Source: Streptomyces griseorubiginosus (lineage in GTDB: Bacteria; Actinomycetota; Actinomycetes; Streptomycetales; Streptomycetaceae). From it: a stretch of DNA of 64,000 nucleotides. The stretch lies in contig NZ_KQ948736.1 of NCBI RefSeq assembly GCF_001514195.1, positions 974,600-1,038,599 on the forward strand, read 5' to 3'. Under the pieces are notes generated by a model. That model worked only from the letters and a program-made list of their open reading frames with translations, was not told the origin of the DNA and made no database searches. The position numbers and the translations under genes are program-made. Positions 1 through 10,874 of this stretch are shown piece after piece. Each line of letters starts with the position of its first letter. The first letter of the stretch is position 1.

Positions 1-70
1 AGGCGAGGAAGACGAGATATCCGAGGAGGGCGGCGTACTGGCCGACGCGGCCGGCGGCGCTGGTCCTCAT
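1..70 (-). CDS. Sugar ABC transporter permease, MalG type (partial, N-terminus only)
   Basis: Only the first 23 codons are inside the window; the gene runs off the left edge. It starts at an ATG whose bases overlap the TGA of the permease gene upstream (ATGA), so the two are translationally coupled. The visible residues are a short basic/polar N-terminus followed by the start of a hydrophobic segment (YAALLGYLVFLA), as expected for transmembrane helix 1 of a binding-protein-dependent permease. The MalG-type assignment rests on its position directly after a MalF-type permease; nothing else can be checked. Confidence 0.75.
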   Translation of the reverse strand, partial: MRTSAAGRVGQYAALLGYLVFLA

Positions 71-999
71 GCCTCGTCACCTGCCTTGATCCGGCCCACC
101 AGGAAGAGCGCGAGGAGCAGGGAGATCACCGCGACCATCACGAGCCCCATCGCGGCCGCGTAACCGAACTGTCCGTAGCGGAAGGCCTCTTCGTAGGCGA
201 AGAGCATCGGGAGACGGGTCCGGCCACCGGGACCGCCGCTGGTCAGCACGTACACCAGGGCGAACGAGTTGAAGTTCCAGATGAAGTTCAGCGCGGTGAT
301 CGCGAGCGCGACCGGTCTCAGGGCGGGCCAGGTGACCGCGCGGAAGCGGCGCCAGGCGCCCGCGCCGTCCATCGCGGCGGCCTCGTGCAGTTCGTGCGGG
401 GTGTTCTGGAGGCCGGCGAGCAGCGTGACCGTCGTCTGGGGCATCCCGGCCCAGACCCCCACGACGATCACGGCGGGCAGCGCGGTGGACAGGCCGCTCA
501 GCCAGTCCCGGCCGTCACCGAGGCCGAGGGTGCGCAGCGTCTCGTTGAGGACACCGGCGTCCGGGTTGTAGACGAGCCGCCACATCACCCCGACGACGAC
601 CTCCGGCATGGCCCACGGGATGATCGCGAGGGCACGGGCGAGCCAGCGCAGTTTGAGGTCCTGGTCGAGGAGCAGGGCGAGCCCGAGCGCCAGCAGGAAC
701 TGCGGGACGGTCACGCCGACCGCCCACACCAGACCGATCCGGAACGACTCCCAGAACAGTGTGTCGTGCAGCAGGTCCTGGAAGTTCAGGCCGCCGATCC
801 ACTGCGTGGCCCGGGTCCGGCCGGACTGGGCGTCGGTGAAGGCCAGCAGGATCCCGTAGAGCAGGGGCCCCACGCTGAGCACCAGGATCGGGATCAGCGC
901 GGGCAGGACCAGGAACCAGGCGCCACGGTCGGAACTCCGCCTGCTCCCGGCGTGCGGGGCGTCCCGCGCCGGCCGCTTCGTCGCGGTCACCACTGTCAC
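67..999 (-). CDS. Sugar ABC transporter permease, MalF type
   Basis: Membrane subunit of a carbohydrate importer, 310 aa with about six hydrophobic helices (first near residues 28-53). The family signature loop that docks on the ATPase is present near residues 205-226 (HEAAAMDGAGAWRRF). Start is GTG with a GAAGGAG ribosome site upstream. It is coupled by ATGA overlap to the next permease. No binding protein or ATPase gene for this system is visible; the gene is divergent from a kinase-like gene across about 200 bp. That gap contains the short palindrome TGGTCGTGACCA (1055-1066), a possible operator. The substrate cannot be deduced from the permease alone. Confidence 0.93.
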   Translation of the reverse strand: MTVVTATKRPARDAPHAGSRRSSDRGAWFLVLPALIPILVLSVGPLLYGILLAFTDAQSGRTRATQWIGGLNFQDLLHDTLFWESFRIGLVWAVGVTVPQFLLALGLALLLDQDLKLRWLARALAIIPWAMPEVVVGVMWRLVYNPDAGVLNETLRTLGLGDGRDWLSGLSTALPAVIVVGVWAGMPQTTVTLLAGLQNTPHELHEAAAMDGAGAWRRFRAVTWPALRPVALAITALNFIWNFNSFALVYVLTSGGPGGRTRLPMLFAYEEAFRYGQFGYAAAMGLVMVAVISLLLALFLVGRIKAGDEA

Positions 1000-1200
1000 G
1001 TGATCGGCTCCTTCGCGCGGCTCGTGACGGTCCGGGTCCAGGTGGGCCCCGTCATGGTCGTGACCACGCCGTGCCCCGTCAAGACTCCGCGCACACGGGC
1101 CGACCTGTGCTGATGCGAGACTGGCCGATGATTGGCCCGATCACGCCGTTCCCGCCGGCGTGGGCGAGCACGCGGACCTACGGCGACTGGAGGCCGGACC

Positions 1201-2055
1201 ATGGACGAGGCACGGGCACGGGACGTACTGGACGCGACGGGGGTGCTGCCGGCCTCGGCACCGCTGCTCGCGCTCGGCGAGAACGCCGTGTTCGCCGCCG
1301 GTGACCTGGTCGTCAAGGTCGGCCGCGACGCCGAACTCCTCGACCGGGCGCGCCGGGAACTGGACATCGCGGTGTGGCTCGCGGAGGCGGAAGTGCCCGC
1401 GGTGCGGGCGGCCGAGCCGAAGGCCCGGCTCGTGGAGGGGCACCCGGTGACGGTGTGGCACCGGCTGCCGGACGCCGTACGGCCCGCCGAGCCGCGGGAT
1501 CTGGCCGAGCTGCTGCGGGTGGTGCACGCGCTGCCGGCGCCGCCGTTCGCGCTGCCGCCGCGGGACCTGCTCGGGGGTGTGGAGCGGTGGCTGCGGCTCG
1601 CGGGGGACGCGATCTCCGCCGCCGACGCGGAGTATCTGCGACAGCGGCGGGACGGGTTCGCGGAGGCGGTGGCCGCGGTGACGCCTCATCTGGTGCCGGG
1701 GGCGATTCATGGGGACGCGTTGCCGCGGAATGTGCATGTGGGACCGTCCGGGCCGGTTCTGGTCGACCTGGAGACCTTCTCCTCGGACCTGCGCGAGCAC
1801 GATCTCGTGGTGATGGCGCTGTCACGGGACCGGTACGGGGTGCCTGCGGCGGCTTATGACGCGTTCACGGGTGCGTATGGGTGGGATGTGCGGGAGTGGG
1901 AGGGGTGTGCGGTGTTGCGGGGGGCTCGGGAGACGGCGAGTTGTGCGTGGGTTGCGCAGCATGCGGCTTCTAATCCGGCGGCGTTGACGGAGTTCGAGCG
2001 GAGGGTGACTTCGTTGCGGGACGGTGATTCGACTGTGCGGTGGTATCCGTTCTAG
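1201..2055 (+). CDS. Phosphotransferase of the aminoglycoside/choline kinase (APH) fold
   Basis: A 284-aa cytosolic kinase-like protein. The ATP-binding lobe has a lysine (VVKVGRD, about K39). The catalytic loop HGDALPRNVHV lies near residues 170-180, with the catalytic Asp in HGD and a metal-binding Asp in VLVDLE (about D189). All key residues for an active small-molecule kinase are present; the substrate is unknown. ATG was chosen because GGAGG stands 7 bases upstream. It diverges from the sugar permease operon and converges on a LysR gene. Known APH-fold proteins phosphorylate antibiotics, sugars or choline; nothing here picks one. Confidence 0.88.
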   Translation: MDEARARDVLDATGVLPASAPLLALGENAVFAAGDLVVKVGRDAELLDRARRELDIAVWLAEAEVPAVRAAEPKARLVEGHPVTVWHRLPDAVRPAEPRDLAELLRVVHALPAPPFALPPRDLLGGVERWLRLAGDAISAADAEYLRQRRDGFAEAVAAVTPHLVPGAIHGDALPRNVHVGPSGPVLVDLETFSSDLREHDLVVMALSRDRYGVPAAAYDAFTGAYGWDVREWEGCAVLRGARETASCAWVAQHAASNPAALTEFERRVTSLRDGDSTVRWYPF

Positions 2056-2109
2056 GGCGGGTGCGGGTCCGTAGTGGCTGGTCGCGCAGTTCCCCGCGCC
2101 CCTAGGGGG
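2056..2109. repeat. Dispersed Streptomyces intergenic element (copy 1)
   Basis: Read on the minus strand this stretch contains GGGGCGCGGGGAACTGCGCG followed by ACCAGCCAC. The same order of words recurs near the right end of the window (63771-63827). I recognise it as a motif common between Streptomyces genes. It sits between two convergent genes and includes the last codon and stop of the LysR gene. The CCCC/GGGG ends may form a small hairpin. Confidence 0.65.
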
Positions 2110-3016
2110 TCTGTTCACCCTGAATCAAGAGTGCTGCCTTCTTCAGTTCTGCCAAGACCGTCCTGACCGCCCTTCTCGCCGTTCTCTCCGGGCGGTACAG
2201 GGCGTCGATGTGGCGTCTTGCCTGGACGCCGCTCAAGGGCCGCAGCGTCAGTGACGGGTGGCGGGGCATCGTCCAGCGGGGCATCAGTGCGAGGCCACCG
2301 CCCGCTGCCACCGCCTCCGCCGCCACCGCGAACTCGTTGATGCGGTGGGCCAGGTGGAGGCGGTGGCCCGCTGCCGCCGAGATCGCCTCGATGGTGGCCA
2401 TGACCGGGAAGCCGTCGTGGACCGTGATCCAGGGTTCACCGGCCACGTCCTTCGGGGTCACCCGGCGCTTGGCGGCCAGGGGGTGGTCGGCCGGCATGGC
2501 CACGTCCAGGGGTTCGCGCAGCAGCGTGGTGGCGGTCACCGTGGGCGGCCAGGCGGGGGCGTGCTCCAGACGGTGGGCCAGGACGATGTCGTACGCGCGG
2601 GTCAGGCGCGGGAAGTCCTCCTGCGGGACGTCCTCGTCGGCCAGTCTCGGCACCGGGCCGTCCGGGCGGGCCAGCGCGCGGAGCAGCGGTGGGAAGAACG
2701 CGGCGGCCGCGCTGTGGAACGCCGCCACCGAGACCTCGCCGTCGGGACGGTCGGCGAACTCCTCGACCGTGTGCCGGGCGCGGGCCAGGGCCGTCTCCAC
2801 CTCGATGGCCGCGCCCGCCAGGGCCTGGCCGGCGTCGGTGAGGACCAGTCGGCGTCCGTCGCGCTCGGTCAGCGGCACCCGCACCGAGCGCTGGAGCAGC
2901 CGCAGCTGCTGTGAGATCGCCGAGGGGGTCACCAGCAGCGCCTCGGCGACCGCGGTGACGCTTCCCAGTTCGCCCAGCTCCCGCAGGATCCGCAGCTGAC
3001 GTTCGTCCATCTCCAC
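2102..3016 (-). CDS. LysR-family transcriptional regulator
   Basis: A 304-aa regulator. The N-terminal winged helix-turn-helix spans about residues 5-65 (SVTAVAEALLVTPSAISQQL is the HTH), followed by a substrate-binding co-inducer domain. The GTG at 3016 has no good ribosome site; an ATG two codons inside (3010) matches the usual LysR N-terminus and is equally possible, and a leaderless transcript would explain either. It is divergent from the EamA exporter gene 74 bp away, the classic layout in which a LysR protein controls the adjacent transporter. The inducer is unknown. Confidence 0.92.
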   Translation of the reverse strand: MEMDERQLRILRELGELGSVTAVAEALLVTPSAISQQLRLLQRSVRVPLTERDGRRLVLTDAGQALAGAAIEVETALARARHTVEEFADRPDGEVSVAAFHSAAAAFFPPLLRALARPDGPVPRLADEDVPQEDFPRLTRAYDIVLAHRLEHAPAWPPTVTATTLLREPLDVAMPADHPLAAKRRVTPKDVAGEPWITVHDGFPVMATIEAISAAAGHRLHLAHRINEFAVAAEAVAAGGGLALMPRWTMPRHPSLTLRPLSGVQARRHIDALYRPERTARRAVRTVLAELKKAALLIQGEQTP

Positions 3017-3090
3017 AGTGTAGGAGTACTGAAAGATCGTTGAAGAAACTGGCTCTGGGCTTCAGGGACGGTTCGGTGCAGGGTGGTCGG

Positions 3091-4080
3091 GTGTCCGACG
3101 CCCGCCGTACCGATGCGGTACTTCTGCTGGTCGCGCTCGTCTGGGGTTCGAGTTACCTGTCCGCCCAGACCGCCACCGCCGCGCTTCCCGTCCTGCTCGT
3201 CCTGTTCGCGCGCTACGCCCTGTCCGCGCTCGCGTGTCTGGGGGTGGTCGCCGCCGCTCCCGGCCGGGGGCCTCGCCGGTTCACGCGGGAGGAGCTGCGG
3301 GCCGGTCTGCCTCTCGGCCTCACCCAGGCCGCCGTGCTGGTCGTCGAGACCTATGGCGTCGCCCACACCAGCGCCGCCAACGCCGGACTCATCATCAGCC
3401 TGACCATCGTGCTCACCCCCCTTCTCGACCGCGGGCGTCACCGGGGCGGGCTGCCGCCGGTCTTCTACGCCGCAGCCGGCCTGTGCGTCCTGGCCGTCGG
3501 GCTCCTCATGGCGGGCAACGGCTTCCACGCGCCCCGCCTCGGCGACCTGCTGATGCTCGGCGCCGCCGTCGTCCGGGCGGGCCATGTGGCACTGGTCGGC
3601 CGGCTCACCGCGGGCCGGGCGATACGGCCGCTGCACCTGACGACCGTGCAGACCCTCGTCGGCACCGGCCTGTTCCTGGTCCCGGCCGCACGGGACCTGC
3701 CGGACCTGGTCCACGCGGACACCGCCACCTGGACCCAGCTGCTCTATCTCGCCCTTTTTTGCAGTGTGTTCGCGTTTCTCGCCCAGACCTGGGCCGTGCA
3801 GCGCACCTCGGCCAGCCGGGCCAGTCTGCTGCTGGGCACCGAGCCGATCTGGGCGGCCGCGGTCGGGGTCGCGCTGGGCGGCGAGCACTTCACCGCGCTG
3901 ACGGGGCTCGGCGCGGTCCTGATGGTCACCGGTACCTACTGGGGGCAGTCGGTGGAGCGTGCCCACCGGGCGGCCGGCGTGCGTCGCACGGAAGTCCGGC
4001 CCGCCGAGCAGGACATCGGGTGCCCGGATACGCCACCGGGCGACAGCTCGGCGCCCGCCCCGCCGGCTCTGCTCCCGTGA
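3091..4080 (+). CDS. EamA/DMT-family metabolite exporter (10 TM)
   Basis: A 329-aa integral membrane protein with two EamA repeats of about five helices each (the N-terminal repeat opens LLLVALVWGSSYLSAQTATA, a typical EamA start). Such proteins export amino acids, nucleosides or drugs. The GTG at 3091 was preferred because the family usually begins just before the first helix; an in-frame TTG 17 codons earlier is possible. The C-terminal 45 residues are hydrophilic and Pro-rich. It is divergent from a LysR regulator, which probably controls it. Confidence 0.9.
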   Translation: MSDARRTDAVLLLVALVWGSSYLSAQTATAALPVLLVLFARYALSALACLGVVAAAPGRGPRRFTREELRAGLPLGLTQAAVLVVETYGVAHTSAANAGLIISLTIVLTPLLDRGRHRGGLPPVFYAAAGLCVLAVGLLMAGNGFHAPRLGDLLMLGAAVVRAGHVALVGRLTAGRAIRPLHLTTVQTLVGTGLFLVPAARDLPDLVHADTATWTQLLYLALFCSVFAFLAQTWAVQRTSASRASLLLGTEPIWAAAVGVALGGEHFTALTGLGAVLMVTGTYWGQSVERAHRAAGVRRTEVRPAEQDIGCPDTPPGDSSAPAPPALLP

Positions 4081-4087
4081 GGGTCTC

Positions 4088-4810
4088 TCACACCGTCTCG
4101 TCGGCCGGCTCGCGCAGCGGCCAGGTGCCGTCGACCACCGCGGTCGCGTCGCCCTTGCGGCGCAGGAAGTCCTGGAAGTCCGCCGCCCATTCCGCGTACC
4201 ACTCGATCTGGCGGCGGTGCAGTTCCGCCGGGCCGAAGGCGGCGACCTTGGGGTGGCGGTCGGCTATCGCGCAGGCCAGCCGGGCCGCGGCGAGGGCGTC
4301 GGCCGAGGCGTCGTGGGCCGCGTCGAGGGCGACGCCGTACTCGGTGCAGACGGCTTCGAGGTTGCGTTTGCCGCGGCGGTAGCGGTCCACCGAGCGGTCG
4401 ATGGTGTACGGGTCGATGACCGGGGCCGGGTCGAGGTCGCCCAGGCGCTCGCGCAGGGACGGCAGGCCGTACCGGCGCAGTTCGGCGGAGAGCAGGCTCA
4501 GGTCGAAGGCGGCGTTGTACGCGACGACCGGGACGCCGGTCCTCCAGTAGGTGGTGAGGACGTCGGCGACGGCGTCGGCGACCTGGTCGGCGGGGCGGCC
4601 CTCGCCGGCCGCCCGCTCGTTGCTGATGCCGTGGACCGCGACGGCGTCGGCCGGGATCTCGACGCCCGGGTCGGCCAGCCACTCCCGGTGCCCCATGGGC
4701 TGCCCGCCCCTGACCTCGATGACGGCGGCGGTGACGATGCGCGCCTCGCGCGGATCGGTGCCGGTGGTCTCCAGGTCGAAGCCGATCAGCAGCTCTTGGT
4801 GCCAGCCCAT
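4088..4810 (-). CDS. 3'-5' exonuclease, DnaQ-like DEDDh family
   Basis: A 240-aa stand-alone exonuclease resembling the proofreading subunit epsilon. The DEDDh residues are visible: FDLETTG near residues 11-17 (Exo I), AAFDLSLL (Exo II) and HDASADALAAA (Exo III, His plus Asp). The ATG at 4810 was chosen because an AGGGGGA ribosome site precedes it and because the core domain begins only a few residues later. It converges on the EamA gene with 7 bp between stops. Its DNA or RNA substrate cannot be told. Confidence 0.92.
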   Translation of the reverse strand: MGWHQELLIGFDLETTGTDPREARIVTAAVIEVRGGQPMGHREWLADPGVEIPADAVAVHGISNERAAGEGRPADQVADAVADVLTTYWRTGVPVVAYNAAFDLSLLSAELRRYGLPSLRERLGDLDPAPVIDPYTIDRSVDRYRRGKRNLEAVCTEYGVALDAAHDASADALAAARLACAIADRHPKVAAFGPAELHRRQIEWYAEWAADFQDFLRRKGDATAVVDGTWPLREPADETV

Positions 4811-4921
4811 GGGCGGTCCCCCTTCGTGGTGGTGCTTTCCCCCAGTGGTCTCCACCTTCCCATGCGCCACTGACAATCAGACGGCCGCGTTCCGCTTACC
4901 GACCCTGCGGTTCCGGACAGT

Positions 4922-6166
4922 TCAGGACACCGGGCGTGAATCGGCCCAGTTCGTCTCGAACTCCTCGCGGTAGGTGGGGAAGAGCCCGATGTCGTCCACG
5001 TCGCCCGCCTTCACCACCCGGTTGCCGTTGCGCAGCACGAGCACCGGTGCCTCCATGCCCCGGGACCGGCGCAGGTAGGACTGCACGACCGCTATGCCGT
5101 CGGTGCCGTCGCCGTCCACGAGGTAGGCCGAGAAGCGCGGTGTGTCGTCGTAGACCTGGATCTCGAAGGCCCCCGGGTCGCGCAGCCGCGAGCGCACCCG
5201 GCGCATGTGGAGGATGTTCATCTCCACGGAGCGGCTCAACTCGCCCCGTTTCATGCCCAGTTCCCGCTCGCGCCGCTTGACCGCGCTGGAGGCCGGGTTC
5301 AGGAAGAGCAGCCGCACCCGGCAGCCGGCCTCGGCGAGCCGCACCAGACGGCGGCCGGAGAAGTTCTGCACGAGGAGGTTGAGGCCGATGCCGACGGCGT
5401 CGAGACGGCGGGCGCCGCCGAAGATGTCCTCGGCGGGGAACTGCCGCAGCAGCCGCACCCGGTCGGGGTGGACGGCGACCACGTCGGCGTACCGGTCGCC
5501 GACCAGGTCCTCGACCGCGTCCACGGGCAGCCGCCGGGCGGACGGCACGTCACCGCCGGCGCCGAGTATCTCCAGGAGCTTGGCGGAGGCGCGCTCGGCC
5601 TGGCCGAGGACCGCCTCGGACAGGGCGCGGTTGCGGGAGACGACGTTGCGGGTCACCTCCAGCTCGTCCAGGGCCAGTTCGACGTCCCGGCGCTCGTCGA
5701 AGTAGGGCTCGAAGCACGGCCAGTGCTGCACCATCAGCTCGCGCAGCTGGGGCAGGGTGAGGAAGCTGAGGACGTTGTCGTCCGCGGGGTCGAGCAGATA
5801 GCCCTTGCGGCGGCTGACCTCGCGGACGGCCACCGCGCGCTGGACCCATTCCTGCCCGGCGGGTCCGGCGGCGGCCACCACCCACTCGTCGTGGCCGTGG
5901 ACGGGTTCGTAGATGGGCCGCAGCACGGCGGCCACGACGGCCCGCAGCCGCTGTTCCACGAGGTTCAGCCAGATGTAGGCCCGCCCCGCCCGCTGCGCGC
6001 GCGTACGCACCTCACGCCAGGCGTCGGCGTCCCAGTCCAGCTCCGGCCCGATCGTCGCTCCCGCGTCCATCGGCCGTGCCAGGGACACCGTGCCGGGCGG
6101 GGCGTCTTGGGAGTTCCCCTCGTGACCCTCGTCACCAGGGGGCAACTCCAGCCCTCCCGAGCCCAC
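4922..6166 (-). CDS. SAV2148-family HEPN protein with phospholipase-D-like C-terminal region
   Basis: A 414-aa protein I recognise as the SAV2148 family, conserved in Streptomyces. The N-terminal half (about residues 45-190) is all-helical and HEPN-like, with VVSRNRALSEAV as the polar helix. The C-terminal half resembles the phospholipase-D-like/DUF5919 fold (RLAEAGCRVRLLFLNP). The GTG start at 6166 agrees with the family N-terminus (GSGGLELPPGDEG) and has GGAAGG 8 bases upstream. No signal peptide or membrane segment. HEPN domains elsewhere act as RNases or nucleic-acid-binding partners; the role here is unknown. Confidence 0.88.
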   Translation of the reverse strand: MGSGGLELPPGDEGHEGNSQDAPPGTVSLARPMDAGATIGPELDWDADAWREVRTRAQRAGRAYIWLNLVEQRLRAVVAAVLRPIYEPVHGHDEWVVAAAGPAGQEWVQRAVAVREVSRRKGYLLDPADDNVLSFLTLPQLRELMVQHWPCFEPYFDERRDVELALDELEVTRNVVSRNRALSEAVLGQAERASAKLLEILGAGGDVPSARRLPVDAVEDLVGDRYADVVAVHPDRVRLLRQFPAEDIFGGARRLDAVGIGLNLLVQNFSGRRLVRLAEAGCRVRLLFLNPASSAVKRRERELGMKRGELSRSVEMNILHMRRVRSRLRDPGAFEIQVYDDTPRFSAYLVDGDGTDGIAVVQSYLRRSRGMEAPVLVLRNGNRVVKAGDVDDIGLFPTYREEFETNWADSRPVS

Positions 6167-6280
6167 CCGCGCACCGCCTTCCGCTCCCCCGGGTGCCACC
6201 CGGAGGGTCTCCCCACCCAACGATCAAGGAAGGGTACTCCGGGAGCGGTCGGCGGTGCAGCCGGATGGACAGGGTCAATC

Positions 6281-7600
6281 TCAACTACCGGGGGTCCACT
6301 GTCCGTTCTGCCCGGCGAGCTCGGCCGGAGTGAGCGGATTCATAGCCGTGACGTCCCTCGGGGCGATGGAGAATCCCTGCCAGTGGACCGGCATGGGCTG
6401 CTGGTCCTCGTCCCGGGCGATGTGGTGGAAGCCCACGTTCATCCAGACCACCGGGTGGGTGAGCGTCTGGCCGTTGACCCACTTGTCGACGGACTTGCCC
6501 GCCCCCGCACCGCAGTTGCCGGGGTTGTTGCTGGCGAACTGCTCGCACTCGTTGTACTCGGTGAAGTACACGTCGTGCTTGGTGAAGCTGCGCCCCGGGT
6601 ACTTGGTGCTCGGGCCGGGGACGATCTCGTACGACCGCGGGTGCCAGTCCTTGTTCTTGCCGACCGCGCTGACCACCCGCCACCAGCGGTAGCTCTTGGC
6701 GTCGCCGGCGAGTTCCTTGGTGACCGGGGTGCGGGTGGTCTTGGTGCTGGGCGCCTGCTGGCCCGGGGCGGCGGCGGTGACCGTCGAGTCGTACTGCTCG
6801 ACGCGGTTCTTGGAGGAGCCGTCGAGGGCGAAGTCCAGGCGCCAGAACGCGTTGTGGCTGTGGCTGGTGGCCTGGGCGCGGGGGCCCTTGCCGATGGGCC
6901 AGCCGCGGCCGTCGCCGGCGTCGTAGTCGTAGTAGGAGAGGCTGCCGGTCGCACCGAGGTTCATGGTGATGGTGCCGTCGTCCTGGAAGCGCCACTCGGT
7001 CATGTACTCGTACCAGCCGACCTGGTTCACGGAGTAGACCAGCAGGTCCTTGCCCTGGGCCTGGTAGACCTTGTTGGCGCTGTCGCCCTGCATGCGGTAG
7101 GCGTGGCCGCGGGAGCGGGTCGTGGTGCACAGGCCGCTGACGTCCGGCTGGTCCGGGTCCCAGGAGTCGGGGACCTTGACCTTCTTGATGGTGCCGCCGG
7201 GGCACTCGCCCGGGTCCAGGTTCATCAGGCCCTGCGCGAAGCCGAAGCCGGTCAGGTCGTCGTACTCGACGCTGCCGTCGTCGTAGGGGACGTGGATCTG
7301 GCCGAGCCTGGCGCTGTTGAGGACCTTGATCGGCGCGGCCTCACCCTTGGGCTGGTAGGAGATGTCCTCCAGGACGAGCCCGGCCTTGCCGTCGTAGCGC
7401 CAGCACATGCTCCAGGTCGTGCCGCTGGACAGCTTCTGCTCGATCTTGTAGGCGGAGCTGCACTCCGCGGCGGCCGCGGCGGCGGCCTTCGGCTGGGCGG
7501 CGGCCGGACCCGCGCCGGTGGTGACACCGGCGGCCAGCGCGACCACGGAAACGCCGAGGGCCGCGTGCCTGCGCGCGCGGCTGATTCTGTTGACACGCAT
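6281..7600 (-). CDS. Secreted copper amine oxidase, catalytic part
   Basis: A 439-aa exported protein with a signal peptide of about 36 residues. It matches the C-terminal catalytic domain of copper amine oxidases, which oxidise primary amines to aldehydes. The candidate topaquinone tyrosine is Y197 in VGWYEY, just before WRFQDDGTI. The likely base Asp lies in EYDDLTGFGF. Copper ligands are H247/H249 (HSH) and a later His in GFHHIARDED. Normal enzymes are about 640 aa and carry N2/N3 domains in the same chain; these seem to be in the upstream gene. The Asn that usually precedes the cofactor tyrosine is Trp here, so activity is not certain. Confidence 0.87.
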   Translation of the reverse strand: MRVNRISRARRHAALGVSVVALAAGVTTGAGPAAAQPKAAAAAAAECSSAYKIEQKLSSGTTWSMCWRYDGKAGLVLEDISYQPKGEAAPIKVLNSARLGQIHVPYDDGSVEYDDLTGFGFAQGLMNLDPGECPGGTIKKVKVPDSWDPDQPDVSGLCTTTRSRGHAYRMQGDSANKVYQAQGKDLLVYSVNQVGWYEYMTEWRFQDDGTITMNLGATGSLSYYDYDAGDGRGWPIGKGPRAQATSHSHNAFWRLDFALDGSSKNRVEQYDSTVTAAAPGQQAPSTKTTRTPVTKELAGDAKSYRWWRVVSAVGKNKDWHPRSYEIVPGPSTKYPGRSFTKHDVYFTEYNECEQFASNNPGNCGAGAGKSVDKWVNGQTLTHPVVWMNVGFHHIARDEDQQPMPVHWQGFSIAPRDVTAMNPLTPAELAGQNGQWTPGS

Positions 7601-7661
7601 GAAGAGATGACTCCCTTGCGGAAGGAGCAGGTGGGAAAAGTGGACGAAGGAGAGACGCGGC

Positions 7662-8483
7662 TCAGCCGGCGAGCTTGGCGATCTTGCGGGCGCTGAGGTC
7701 GATCACGAAGGCCCTGGCGTCGATCCAGGGGCCGTTCTTGACCTTCGGGAACAGCCGTACGCAGCGGTGCTCGCCGCACTTGTCGAGCACGGCCGGCTGG
7801 CCGCCCGGTACCGCCCGGTACACCGCGCCGGTGAGCAGCAGCTGGTTCGGGTCGGTGAGTTCCTTGTCGGTGGCGTCCTTGTAGTCGGCCTTGAGGTCCG
7901 CGCCCAGCGGGTCGGCGATCAGCAGGCTCGCGGCCTCCGTGTACTCGGCACGGCTCAGCGGCGGCTGCACGCCGTGCTGGGTGCCGGTCGCGACGACCTT
8001 GCCGCTGGCGAGGTCGACGGTCTTGGTGACGAGGGTGTCGTCCCGGTAGTCGTAGAACGTCACGTCCGCGCGCCGGGGCGCGTTCGGGTCGTCGAGTTCG
8101 TCGGCCTTCGGGTCGGCGAGGTCCACGGTGAGCCGCTCGGGGCCGCGCTCGCCCTCGACGTCCTCACTGGTGTCGAACATCTGCCGGTTCACGGCGAGCT
8201 GCTCCACCCGCTTGATCTCGTCGTCGGTGAGCGGGTCGCGGCCCTTGCCCTTCTCCCCCTCGGCCGCCGGGGCCTGCTCGACGACTCCGGGCGCCACCGC
8301 CCCGTCCTGGCCCGCTCCGGCCTGCGCCGCGGACCCACCCGCGGCCGTCGTGGCCCCCGCCGGGTGGTCGTCAGCCCCTGCCGTGCCCGGCAGGGTGATC
8401 CCGATCATCACGGCGGTCCCGGCCACCGCGATGGCCGCACCTGCCACCACCTTCCCGAGGTGGCGGTGCACTATCTTGCGCAC
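7662..8483 (-). CDS. Exported protein resembling the N-terminal domains of copper amine oxidase
   Basis: A 273-aa protein with a signal sequence (hydrophobic stretch about residues 12-35 ending near TAGADD) and a Gly/Ala/Gln-rich linker. A globular part follows from about residue 80, containing YDYRDDTLVTKTVDL and LSRAEYTEAASLLIADP. These resemble the N2/N3 domains that precede the catalytic domain in amine oxidases. The gene lies 61 bp upstream of the catalytic gene on the same strand. I infer that the two secreted products form one enzyme. The alternative is an unrelated Tat/Sec-exported protein. Confidence 0.7.
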   Translation of the reverse strand: MRKIVHRHLGKVVAGAAIAVAGTAVMIGITLPGTAGADDHPAGATTAAGGSAAQAGAGQDGAVAPGVVEQAPAAEGEKGKGRDPLTDDEIKRVEQLAVNRQMFDTSEDVEGERGPERLTVDLADPKADELDDPNAPRRADVTFYDYRDDTLVTKTVDLASGKVVATGTQHGVQPPLSRAEYTEAASLLIADPLGADLKADYKDATDKELTDPNQLLLTGAVYRAVPGGQPAVLDKCGEHRCVRLFPKVKNGPWIDARAFVIDLSARKIAKLAG

Positions 8484-8678
8484 ATCTTCCCCCTACTCCC
8501 CGGCGAACTCCGGGAGTACGTGTATGCCCCAATGGTTCGGCCCAGGGCGGTCCTGTGATCGTCCTGTGCGCCGGTCGCTGGGTAAGAGGGACGTAAGTCA
8601 TAGGTGGTTCCATCACTTTCGTGGACACTCGAGCCCAAGGCGCCACACGGGGCGCGTGACACCTGAAAGAGTCGTTCC

Positions 8679-10805
<2,127 letters not shown>

Positions 10806-10874
10806 GGGGCGCCCGCGGAGGGCACATGGAGCAGCGATGACACGAAAGGCCGCAGGGCGGGTACGTAGGTTCGC

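Noticed and set aside
5207..7696. An open frame of about 830 codons on the plus strand across the HEPN and amine oxidase genes
   Set aside because: Both genes on the minus strand have clear families; the plus frame is Val/Gly/Ala-rich without motifs.
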